Below are positions 1-6,968 of a stretch of 9,280 nucleotides of DNA, piece by piece; position 1 is the first letter of the stretch, and each line of letters begins with the position of its first letter. The notes under the pieces are model-generated. The model was not told the DNA's origin. It saw only the letters and a program-made list of their open reading frames with translations, and did no database searches. The stretch is from assembly GCA_046482855.1 (NCBI GenBank), contig JAWOEH010000121.1:1-9280 (forward strand), read 5' to 3'. The DNA comes from CAYVSF01 sp046482855. Its GTDB lineage: Bacteria > Bacteroidota > Bacteroidia > Bacteroidales > UBA12077. A program made the position numbers and the translations under genes.

Positions 1-2
1 AA

Positions 3-623
3 TGGAGTGAGCAATCGATAGAAACCGGCGATTTGCTGTTTCAGGATATCGATTGTGGGCCGCTGTGCGAAGCTATTGAGCGTGTTACACAAAGTATCAG
101 AGGCGTGCATTTTTCGCATGTGGGTATTGCCCAATGGAAAAACGACAACCTATATGTATTGGAAGCCTCACAAGGGAGTGTGCATTATACGCCTTTTGAT
201 AAGTTTCTGAACCGTTCGCTGGATAGCCTTGGTAATCCAAAGGTTGCTGTGGCACGCCTCGATACGGTGCAACAACAACTGATGATTGACGCTTTGCAAC
301 ATGCCCCGGAATTTTTGGGCAAACCTTATGATGATTTCTTTTTACCGGATAACGATCGCTACTATTGTTCGGAACTGGTGTATGCTTTATTAGAAAAGGA
401 GGATAGCCATCAGCAGGTATTTGTTTTAGAGCCCATGACCTATAAAGATCCGCAAACCGGAGATATCTTTCCCGTGTGGGCCGACTATTTTGCCCGTCTG
501 AAAATGGAGGTGCCAGAAGGATTGCCGGGATTGAATCCCGGCGGCATGTCACGCATGCCGCATCTGCAATTTTTGCATTGGTACTGGCAGCCGGAGGCGT
601 GGTCGGAAGCAAACAACGAATAA
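3..623 (+). CDS. YiiX/YebB-like permuted papain-fold cysteine hydrolase, 5'-truncated by window edge
   Basis: The frame is open to the left edge, so the true start lies outside; the TTG at 33 is an internal Leu codon, because the conserved stretch GDLLF begins at codon 9, before it could be used. The order of catalytic motifs is that of the circularly permuted NlpC/P60 (YiiX/YebB) group: GDLLF, then His in SHVGI (about codon 39 of the visible part), then Cys in YYCSELVY (about codon 122), preceded by the family-like KPYDDFF. Such proteins are thought to be amidases or thioesterases acting on peptidoglycan peptides or lipids; the substrate here cannot be told. At most a short N-terminus, possibly with a signal peptide or lipobox, is missing. 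The C-terminus is rich in Trp, Gly and Pro and ends at a TAA 27 bp before the nuclease gene, so the two may be co-transcribed. Family call fairly sure; function inferred. Confidence 0.8.
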   Translation, partial: WSEQSIETGDLLFQDIDCGPLCEAIERVTQSIRGVHFSHVGIAQWKNDNLYVLEASQGSVHYTPFDKFLNRSLDSLGNPKVAVARLDTVQQQLMIDALQHAPEFLGKPYDDFFLPDNDRYYCSELVYALLEKEDSHQQVFVLEPMTYKDPQTGDIFPVWADYFARLKMEVPEGLPGLNPGGMSRMPHLQFLHWYWQPEAWSEANNE

Positions 624-650
624 GGAATAGAGTTAAAATAAAGCGAAGCA

Positions 651-3539
651 ATGCCTAAAAAATTTCTAGAAGCCGTAGCCGAGAACATGCTCACGCGTGG
701 TAACGACCTTAGCCGATATGCCATGGTATTTCCTAACCGCAGGGCCATGCTCTATTTTAAGGACTATTTGCGTAAACAAGCTGATAAGCCGGTGTGGGCA
801 CCTGAGATGTTTACGGTAAACGACTTTTTTCAGCGCTTATCGGGTTTACGTAAGGCCGACACCATTACGCTGATCTTTACCATATACAACTTGTATAAAA
901 AACTTGCCAAAAGTCCGGAGCCTTTCGATGATTTTTACTTCTGGGGGGAGATGATTTTGGCCGATTTTGATGATCTGGACAAATACCTGGTTAATGCCGG
1001 CCATCTGTTTACCAACCTGGAAAGCCTGAAGGAGATGGAGGCGGTATTTTCCGAGCTTACTGAGGAGCAGTACGAGGCCATACGCAAATTTTGGAGCCAT
1101 TTCGACGCCTCCAAACCTTCGGATCAAAAGGAGGAATTTTTAGCTATTTGGCAGGTGTTGGCGCCGCTCTACGATGAGTTGAATGTATTGCTTCGTAAAC
1201 AGGGAGTGGGCTACGAGGGGATGATAGCCCGTGAGGTGATCGCCCAACTCGATACCGATAGGCTGGCAGCACTACTGCATTGGGAGAAGGTAGCTCTTGT
1301 GGGGTTTAATGCGCTTAATGCCTGTGAGAAGAAGCTGTTTACACACCTGAAGCATAAGGGTAAAGCCTTGTTTTACTGGGATTACGATGAGTTTTATGTG
1401 GCAAGATCGTATCATCGGGCAGGGCAGTTTGTGAAGGAAAATCTGAAAGCCTTTCCTGCCGAACCGCTGGATATTACCTTTGATGGTTTTTCGCAGCCTA
1501 AAAAAGTGAAAGCATTGGCAGTACCTTCTGAGATTGGTCAGGCAAAAATAATGGCAAGAGAGTTGTTAAACAATCCTGATTTCGTAGCCGATCCAACAAA
1601 TTCGGGCATCATTCTGGCCGATGAGGGATTGTTTATTCCCTGTGTAAACGCTATTCCCGGTGCTGCTACCCTGCAGCCCGAAGGAGATGAAGCCCGACAA
1701 ATGGTAAATATAACCATGGGCTATCCCATGGCCTATTCAGCGGCTTTTAGTTTTTTGGAGCATGTTATGAGTTTGCAGCAGCAAGCACGCAAATATAAGG
1801 ATGAGTGGCGTTTTGCCGCAAATGATGTGTTGGCGTTATTGCATCATCAGTATTTGTTTGTGGGAGCGCCTGAAAAAGTACAGGCGTTGAAGCAAAAGTT
1901 GGTAGAGGATAACATGGCATGGGTACGGGCATCCGATTTGGCAGAGCTTCCTGATGCCGAAAGGGTATTTCGGAAGCTGAATGGCGCCCACCAGATAACC
2001 GATTACTTGTTAGCACTCATCAGGCATGTGGAGCAGCAACTGGGCGGCGAAGCAACAACTGAAAGCACCCTTCAGCGTGAATACCTTTTTCATCTCTACC
2101 TGAATATTCAGCGCCTGGGGGATATTGTAACTTCCAGCGACACGCAAATTCGCCTGGAAACTTACTGGCCTCTGCTGCGCAAGGTGATAAGCGGCTTAAC
2201 CATTCCCTTTGAGGGAGAGCCCTTGGAGGGCATTCAGCTCATGGGTGTGCTGGAGACGCGAGCCCTTGATTTCGATAGGCTGATAGTACTCTCGATGAAT
2301 GAGGGCAAATTTCCAAAAGCCGAAAGTGCCCCGTCTTTTGTCCCTCACACACTACGTTTAGGTTTTGGCATGCCCACTGTTGAATATCAGGATGCCATTT
2401 TTGCCTACTATTTTTACCGGCTCATACAGCGTGCCGGCGATATTACCTTTATCTACAACAATAGTCAGGAGGGTATGCAGAAGGGCGAGATGAGTCGCTT
2501 TTTGGCTCAGTTGAAGTATGATTCACCCATCGAGTTAGAGGAGCAAAGTGTGACCTTTACCCTGCATCCCGAAACGGAAAAGACGCTTGAAATTGCCAAA
2601 GATACTGATTTACAAAAGTTATTGGAAGCTTATATCGATAATGGACAGCGGTTTTTATCGCCCAGTGCTCTGGCAACTTATGTGCGCTGTCCCATGCAGT
2701 TCTACTTCCGATACATGGCCGGCATAAAGGAGCGCGATGAGTTGACCGAGGATGTTGACCTGCCGGTTTTTGGATCCATCTTGCATGAGACCATCGATCA
2801 ACTATACCAACCTTTTGTGGGGCAAACCGTTGATGAGGCAGCGTTGAAACAGCTACTGGCCAACGAAAAGGGTATTGTCCAGTTGATTGATACCGCCTTC
2901 GAGAAGGAGTTTTTGGGCAATAAGGAGCAGCATCCGTTGGAAGGGAAGAACCTGATTTTGCGCGACATTATTTTGCACTACATAAAACAGGCCGTTCGCT
3001 ACGACCTGAAATTTACTCCTTTCCGGATGGTGAGTCTGGAGGACTTTTACAAAGCCCAATTTCCGGTACAGAGTGCTACACGATCTTTCCATGTAAATAT
3101 GGGGGGGAAGATCGACAGGGTAGATGAGGTGGAGGGTGTAATTCGTGTGATTGATTACAAAACAGGGAAGGATAAGGGCGCCATTGCTTCGCTGGAGGAA
3201 CTGTTTTGGCCTGAAGTCCCCTCCAGGCATCATAGCCCGGGGATGCAAGTATTGTTGTATGGGTGGCTCTTTCAGGAAAAATATCCTCAGGATAAGGAGG
3301 TGATGCTGGGGCTATACTACTTTCGCAGTATGTTTAGTGAGGGGTACGATCCTGTTTTAAAGCAAGGACAACGCAAAGATAAGACCTCGGTAATTTACCA
3401 ACAGGTAAAAGAAGAATACCTGCAGTTGCTAAACGATAAGCTTGCAGAACTTTTCGACGCCCAAACTCCTTTTGTCCAAACGGATGATTTCCAGGTTTGT
3501 GGTACCTGTCCTTATGCGGCTATTTGCCACCGGAATTAA
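651..3539 (+). CDS. AddB-like PD-(D/E)XK nuclease with iron-sulfur cysteines
   Basis: Protein of 962 residues resembling the AddB subunit of AddAB-type recombination nucleases, which process double-strand DNA ends. The N-terminal two thirds are helicase-like but lack a Walker A motif; remnants include VFPNRRA near residue 30, LETRALDF near 535-542 and MNEGKFP at 549-555. The C-terminal RecB-type nuclease is intact: His712 (GSILHE), Asp822 (GKIDRVD), Asp835 and Lys837 (IDYKTGK), and Gln866-Tyr870 (QVLLY). Four cysteines match the AddB iron-sulfur staple: Cys680 before the domain (VRCPMQFYF), then Cys950, Cys953 and Cys959 in the CxxCx5C tail. The ATG at 651 is the earliest possible start because an in-frame TAA lies at 639. 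No AddA helicase is present in the window; one may lie upstream of the hydrolase gene. It could equally be called a stand-alone PD-(D/E)XK nuclease family protein. Nuclease call strong; AddB role inferred. Confidence 0.88.
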   Translation: MPKKFLEAVAENMLTRGNDLSRYAMVFPNRRAMLYFKDYLRKQADKPVWAPEMFTVNDFFQRLSGLRKADTITLIFTIYNLYKKLAKSPEPFDDFYFWGEMILADFDDLDKYLVNAGHLFTNLESLKEMEAVFSELTEEQYEAIRKFWSHFDASKPSDQKEEFLAIWQVLAPLYDELNVLLRKQGVGYEGMIAREVIAQLDTDRLAALLHWEKVALVGFNALNACEKKLFTHLKHKGKALFYWDYDEFYVARSYHRAGQFVKENLKAFPAEPLDITFDGFSQPKKVKALAVPSEIGQAKIMARELLNNPDFVADPTNSGIILADEGLFIPCVNAIPGAATLQPEGDEARQMVNITMGYPMAYSAAFSFLEHVMSLQQQARKYKDEWRFAANDVLALLHHQYLFVGAPEKVQALKQKLVEDNMAWVRASDLAELPDAERVFRKLNGAHQITDYLLALIRHVEQQLGGEATTESTLQREYLFHLYLNIQRLGDIVTSSDTQIRLETYWPLLRKVISGLTIPFEGEPLEGIQLMGVLETRALDFDRLIVLSMNEGKFPKAESAPSFVPHTLRLGFGMPTVEYQDAIFAYYFYRLIQRAGDITFIYNNSQEGMQKGEMSRFLAQLKYDSPIELEEQSVTFTLHPETEKTLEIAKDTDLQKLLEAYIDNGQRFLSPSALATYVRCPMQFYFRYMAGIKERDELTEDVDLPVFGSILHETIDQLYQPFVGQTVDEAALKQLLANEKGIVQLIDTAFEKEFLGNKEQHPLEGKNLILRDIILHYIKQAVRYDLKFTPFRMVSLEDFYKAQFPVQSATRSFHVNMGGKIDRVDEVEGVIRVIDYKTGKDKGAIASLEELFWPEVPSRHHSPGMQVLLYGWLFQEKYPQDKEVMLGLYYFRSMFSEGYDPVLKQGQRKDKTSVIYQQVKEEYLQLLNDKLAELFDAQTPFVQTDDFQVCGTCPYAAICHRN

Positions 3540-3569
3540 TTGGCCGGAACATTCTGTTTATTATCTTTG
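3540..3569 (+). promoter_or_regulatory. thrS: Candidate distal promoter for thrS operon (P1)
   Basis: TATCTTTG at 3562-3569 is an exact match to the Bacteroidota -7 box TAnnTTTG, and TTG at 3540-3542 lies 19 bp upstream, as expected for the -33 box. It sits directly after the nuclease stop codon. Transcription from it would give a leader of roughly 95 nt before thrS. Seen by eye only; no start-site data. Confidence 0.5.
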
Positions 3570-3613
3570 TTACCTTTATTATGCAGCTCCTTTGGGCATT
3601 TTATAAGCCAATA

Positions 3614-3645
3614 GCTGTTACAATGAGTAAATATTTGTATCTTTG
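3614..3645 (+). promoter_or_regulatory. thrS: Candidate proximal promoter for thrS operon (P2)
   Basis: A second TATCTTTG at 3638-3645 fits the Bacteroidota -7 box. A poor -33 match, GCTG at 3614-3617, lies 20 bp upstream. Transcription would begin about 15-20 nt before the thrS ATG, leaving almost no leader. The -7 box is as good as that of P1, but the -33 box is weaker. Confidence 0.5.
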
Positions 3646-3669
3646 CGTCCTTAAATAATTAACTAGCTT

Positions 3670-5616
3670 ATGATTAAGATTACATTGCCTGATAATTCCG
3701 TAAAAGAATACCCGGAAGGGGTTAACGGGCTTGAAATCGCGAAAGATATCAGTCCGCGATTGGCCAAGGAAGTTTTATCGATAACTGTTAACGATCAAGT
3801 TTATGATCTTACCCGGCCAATAACCACGGACGCTACTATAAAATTGCACAAGTGGGAAGATAAAGAGGGGAAACATGCCTTTTGGCACAGCTCAGCCCAC
3901 TTGCTGGCTGAGGCTTTGCAGGAGCTCTATCCCGGTATTAAGTTTGGAATTGGTCCCAGTATTGAGAACGGATTCTACTACGATGTGGATTTAGGCGACC
4001 GAACCATCACGGATGCAGATTTTCCAAAAATTGAGCAGAAGATGAAAGAGTTGGCTCGTGAAAAGAATGAGTACAACCGGAGCGATATTGCCAAAGAGGA
4101 GGCACTGGCCTTTTATTCCGATAAAGGGGATGAGTATAAAGTGGAGTTGTTAAACGATCTGGAGGATGGAACCATTACTTTTTATAAGCATGGTAACTTT
4201 ACCGATTTGTGTCGTGGTCCGCACTTGCCCAATACAGGGTATATTAAAGCTGTGAAGGTATTGAGTGTAGCCGGTGCTTATTGGCGTGGTGATGAGAAGC
4301 GCAAGCAGCTAACCCGTTTGTATGGTATCACTTTTCCCAAGCAAAAAATGCTGGATGAATACCTGGTGCAATTAGAGGAAGCCAAGAAACGAGACCACCG
4401 TAAACTGGGCCGTGAGTTGGAGCTGTTTATGTTTTCGCAGAAAGTTGGACAAGGTTTGCCTATTTGGCTACCTAAAGGAGCTCAGCTGCGTGAACGTTTG
4501 GAGAACTTTCTTAAGAAAATTCAAAAGGTATATGGGTATGAGCAGGTAATTTCTCCGCATATTGGTCAGAAAGAGTTGTATGTAACTTCGGGCCACTATG
4601 CCAAGTATGGAGCCGATAGTTTTCAGCCAATTAGCACGCCTGCCGAAGGCGAAGAATTTTTGCTGAAGCCCATGAATTGCCCTCATCATTGCGAAATTTA
4701 TAAGTTCGGACAACATTCCTACAAGGACTTGCCCGTGCGCTATGCCGAGTTTGGTACTGTGTATCGATACGAGCAAAGCGGCGAGTTGCACGGATTAACC
4801 CGGGTGCGAGGGTTTACACAAGACGATGCGCATATTTTCTGCCGTCCTGATCAGTTGAAAGATGAGTTTAAGAAGGTGATGGATATTATCTTTATCATCT
4901 TCAATGCGTTGGATTTTAAAAATTTCACTGCCCAGGTATCCTTGCGCGATAAGGAAGATCGTTCAAAATATATTGGTTCAGATGAAAACTGGGAGAAGGC
5001 CGAATCAGCCATTATTGAAGCCGTGCAGGAGAAAGAGCTGGACTACAAGATTGAGTATGGCGAAGCGGCTTTTTACGGTCCAAAACTCGACTTTATGGTG
5101 CGCGATGCCATTGGTCGTGAGTGGCAATTGGGAACCATACAGGTAGATTACAACCTGCCCGAGCGGTTCGAATTGGAATATATTGGCGCTGATAACAGCA
5201 AACACCGGCCTATAATGATTCACCGCGCACCTTTTGGCTCCATGGAGCGCTTTGTAGCTGTGCTTATTGAACATACAGGAGGGAAGTTTCCGTTGTGGCT
5301 TACACCCGACCAAGCCGTAATCTTACCAATCAGTGAAAAATACAACGATTATGCTCAAAAAGTTTTGAATTTGTTAAATAATTCCGATATTCGCAGTCTG
5401 GTAGACGAGCGTAACGAAAAGATAGGTAAGAAGATACGTGACAATGAGTTAAAACGCATCCCTTATTTATTAATTGTGGGTGAAAAAGAGGCTCAGGAAG
5501 GTACTGTATCGGTACGCCGACAGGGCGAAGGAGACAAAGGGACGATGACCATTGAGGAGTTTTCTACATTTATCAACGAAGAAGTACGCAAGGAAACAGA
5601 TAATTTCATTCAATAA
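3670..5616 (+). CDS. thrS: Threonyl-tRNA synthetase
   Basis: Cytoplasmic class II aminoacyl-tRNA synthetase that charges tRNA-Thr and removes mischarged serine. All domains are present at the usual length (648 residues): TGS domain at about 1-60; editing domain with His73 and His77 (HSSAH) plus Cys181 and His185 (CRGPH); class II catalytic core with the zinc ligands Cys337 (MNCPHH), His388 (DDAHIF) and His518 (MIHRAPFGS); motif 2 around RYEQSGELHG and motif 3 around PFGSMERF; and an anticodon-binding domain from about residue 545 to the end. The ATG at 3670 gives the normal TGS start (MIKITLPDNS). It has no Shine-Dalgarno, only an AT-rich lead, as is common in Bacteroidota. It is the first gene of thrS-infC-rpmI-rplT, with infC starting about 50 bp after its stop. 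Both candidate promoters upstream would drive the whole operon. Confidence 0.98.
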   Translation: MIKITLPDNSVKEYPEGVNGLEIAKDISPRLAKEVLSITVNDQVYDLTRPITTDATIKLHKWEDKEGKHAFWHSSAHLLAEALQELYPGIKFGIGPSIENGFYYDVDLGDRTITDADFPKIEQKMKELAREKNEYNRSDIAKEEALAFYSDKGDEYKVELLNDLEDGTITFYKHGNFTDLCRGPHLPNTGYIKAVKVLSVAGAYWRGDEKRKQLTRLYGITFPKQKMLDEYLVQLEEAKKRDHRKLGRELELFMFSQKVGQGLPIWLPKGAQLRERLENFLKKIQKVYGYEQVISPHIGQKELYVTSGHYAKYGADSFQPISTPAEGEEFLLKPMNCPHHCEIYKFGQHSYKDLPVRYAEFGTVYRYEQSGELHGLTRVRGFTQDDAHIFCRPDQLKDEFKKVMDIIFIIFNALDFKNFTAQVSLRDKEDRSKYIGSDENWEKAESAIIEAVQEKELDYKIEYGEAAFYGPKLDFMVRDAIGREWQLGTIQVDYNLPERFELEYIGADNSKHRPIMIHRAPFGSMERFVAVLIEHTGGKFPLWLTPDQAVILPISEKYNDYAQKVLNLLNNSDIRSLVDERNEKIGKKIRDNELKRIPYLLIVGEKEAQEGTVSVRRQGEGDKGTMTIEEFSTFINEEVRKETDNFIQ

Positions 5617-5652
5617 AATAACGAGACAACTAACCGAAGTTTCATTAAAAGT

Positions 5653-5658
5653 AGGAGG
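5653..5658 (+). promoter_or_regulatory. infC: Strong Shine-Dalgarno deciding the infC start
   Basis: AGGAGG at 5653-5658 is complementary to the 16S rRNA 3' tail and lies 8 nt before the ATA codon at 5667. None of the neighbouring thrS, rpmI and rplT genes has such a site, so it stands out in this window. It overlaps an in-frame TAG at 5652-5654, which limits how far upstream the IF-3 frame can extend. Confidence 0.75.
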
Positions 5659-5666
5659 ACCTAGAC

Positions 5667-6230
5667 ATAGCTAGACCGAGATCAAACCACCACAAAAGAC
5701 GGATTAAGGAAAATCCGCATCGCATAAATGGACATATTCGTGCGAAGTTTGTGCGGGTTGTAGGCGATAATGTCGATAATCCCGACATTTATCCCATTGA
5801 AGAAGCAATGAAAATGGCCGACCAAAGGGAATTGGATTTGGTTGAAATCTCACCCAAAGCCGACCCGCCGGTATGTAAAATCATTGATTACTCCAAGTTT
5901 CTGTACCAACAGAAGAAGAAACAAAAAGAGATCAAACAGAAATCACAAAAAATTGTGGTTAAGGAAATACGGTTTGGTCCCAATACGGATGATCATGATT
6001 ACAATTTTAAATTGAACCATGCCCAAAAGTTTTTGGAAGAAGGTGCCAAATTGAAAGCCTTCGTATTCTTTAAAGGACGTTCTATTTTGTTTAAAGACAA
6101 GGGAGAAATTTTGCTTCTCCGACTTGCCCAGGATCTGGAAGAGATTGGGAAAGTGGAGCAGATGCCCCGACTTGAAGGTAAGCGGATGACCATGTTCATC
6201 GCCCCCAAAGCAAGTGCTAAAAACAAATAG
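5667..6230 (+). CDS. infC: Translation initiation factor IF-3 with probable ATA start
   Basis: IF-3 binds the 30S subunit, prevents premature 50S joining and checks start codons and initiator tRNA. The N-domain (RINGHIRAKFVRVVGDN, then LDLVEISPKADPPVCKIIDYSKF), the Lys-rich linker and the C-domain (VKEIRFGPNTDDHDYNFK through MPRLEGKRMTMFIAPK) are all present. The first conventional start, GTG at 5751, would cut off the conserved RINGHIR segment. The frame is open back to a TAG at 5652 and contains no ATG. The ATA at 5667, 8 nt after AGGAGG, gives MARPRSNHHKRR and a 187-residue protein, close to the E. coli length of 180. IF-3 of E. coli starts with AUU and uses it to repress itself; an AUA start would allow the same control here. 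Product is certain; the start is inferred, with ATT at 5703 as a less likely alternative. Confidence 0.95.
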   Translation: MARPRSNHHKRRIKENPHRINGHIRAKFVRVVGDNVDNPDIYPIEEAMKMADQRELDLVEISPKADPPVCKIIDYSKFLYQQKKKQKEIKQKSQKIVVKEIRFGPNTDDHDYNFKLNHAQKFLEEGAKLKAFVFFKGRSILFKDKGEILLLRLAQDLEEIGKVEQMPRLEGKRMTMFIAPKASAKNK

Positions 6231-6263
6231 CATATATATACCGACAATTAAAATTGTATAGCG

Positions 6264-6461
6264 ATGCCTAAGATGAAAACAAATCCAAGTGCTAAAAAAC
6301 GTTTTAGTTTCACTGGATCAGGAAAGATTAAGCGCAAACATGCTTTTAAAAGTCACATTCTAACCAAGAAGTCGAAGAAACGTAAGCGTAACCTTACCGC
6401 TTTTGGTGAAGTATCGAAACCCGATACCAGTAATGTAAAGCTTTTATTAGCGAAGAAGTAA
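6264..6461 (+). CDS. rpmI: 50S ribosomal protein L35
   Basis: Small, very basic protein of 65 residues with the L35 signature at its start (MPKMKTNPSAKKRF) and the conserved core that follows (GKIKRKHAFKSHILTKKSKKRKRNL). It is a component of the large ribosomal subunit, bound to 23S rRNA. It begins 33 bp after infC without a visible Shine-Dalgarno; the lead is AT-rich. Its place between infC and rplT is the usual one across bacteria. Length is normal and no key region is missing. Confidence 0.97.
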   Translation: MPKMKTNPSAKKRFSFTGSGKIKRKHAFKSHILTKKSKKRKRNLTAFGEVSKPDTSNVKLLLAKK

Positions 6462-6490
6462 GCTTAATTAACAGAGTAAATGTTTAACTG

Positions 6491-6533
6491 GAATGAATCA
6501 GCTCTCTAAAAGTGCGAAAGCCGCTATTCATTC
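6491..6533 (+). promoter_or_regulatory. Hairpin in the rpmI-rplT gap
   Basis: GAATGAAT at 6491-6498 pairs with ATTCATTC at 6526-6533, and AGC at 6500-6502 continues the stem with GCT at 6523-6525 after one bulged C. This gives 11 base pairs closed by a 20-nt loop. The hairpin ends about 15 nt before the rplT ATG, with an A-rich stretch between, and it has no T-run, so it is not a terminator. It may be a processing site or a translational control element for L20; the role is inferred. Confidence 0.5.
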
Positions 6534-6548
6534 AAAAACAACAAAAAA

Positions 6549-6893
6549 ATGCCAAGATCAGCCAATTCAGTAGCGTCACGTCGACGACGCAAAAAGATTT
6601 TGAAGCAAACCAAAGGATACTTTGGTGCAAGGAAAAATGTGTATACGGTAGCAAAGAATGCCTTAGAGAAAGGATTGACCTATGCTTATCGTGACCGTAA
6701 AACAAAGAAACGTAACTTTCGCGCTTTGTGGATTCAGCGTATCAACGCCTCTGCCCGTCAGCACGATATGAGCTATTCGGAGTTTATGGGGAAACTCAAC
6801 AAAAAAGGCATCGCCCTTAACCGTAAAGTTCTTGCCGATTTGGCAATGAATCATCCTGAAGCATTTGCTGAAGTGGTGAAGACCATAAAATAA
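6549..6893 (+). CDS. rplT: 50S ribosomal protein L20
   Basis: Protein of 114 residues matching L20 throughout: the basic N-terminal extension that threads into 23S rRNA (MPRSANSVASRRRRKKILKQ), KGYFGARKNVYTVAKNALEKGLTYAYRDRK, then RNFRALWIQRINASAR and the globular end with LNRKVLADLAMNHPEAF. L20 is needed early in 50S assembly and in several bacteria represses its own operon by binding an mRNA mimic of its rRNA site. The ATG at 6549 gives the normal N-terminus and is preceded by an A-rich lead rather than a Shine-Dalgarno. It is the last gene of the operon; a strong terminator begins 15 bp after its stop. The 87-bp gap before it is longer than the infC-rpmI gap and holds a hairpin. Confidence 0.98.
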   Translation: MPRSANSVASRRRRKKILKQTKGYFGARKNVYTVAKNALEKGLTYAYRDRKTKKRNFRALWIQRINASARQHDMSYSEFMGKLNKKGIALNRKVLADLAMNHPEAFAEVVKTIK

Positions 6894-6908
6894 AGTATAC
6901 GATACGAT

Positions 6909-6945
6909 AAAAAAGCGGGATCTCATTGAGAGTCCCGCTTTTTTT
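6909..6945 (+). terminator. Bidirectional intrinsic terminator
   Basis: GCGGGA at 6915-6920 pairs with TCCCGC at 6933-6938. The inner TCTC at 6921-6924 pairs with GAGA at 6928-6931, leaving an ATT loop and one bulged G. Seven T residues follow (6939-6945) and six A residues precede it (6909-6914), so the same stem has a U-tract in either direction. It ends the thrS-rplT operon on the plus strand and can end the adhesin-porP-like transcript arriving on the minus strand. Confidence 0.93.
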
Positions 6946-6968
6946 GATCTGTATGATGAGTAATCTCA

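Noticed and set aside
97..651. Minus-strand open frame of 184 codons opposite the hydrolase gene
   Set aside because: It lies wholly opposite a frame with clear YiiX-type catalytic motifs, has no recognisable domain of its own, and reads as the shadow of that coding strand.
5751..5753. GTG as the infC start
   Set aside because: It would remove the conserved RINGHIRAKF part of the IF-3 N-domain and has no ribosome binding site, while ATA at 5667 has both the full domain and AGGAGG at the right distance.
6244..6257. Small inverted repeat (ACAAT/ATTGT) between infC and rpmI
   Set aside because: Only five AT-rich pairs with a 4-nt loop; expected by chance in AT-rich gaps.
6512..6694. Plus-strand open frame of 60 codons overlapping the start of rplT
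   Set aside because: Out-of-frame shadow of L20, which is conserved over its full length in the other frame.
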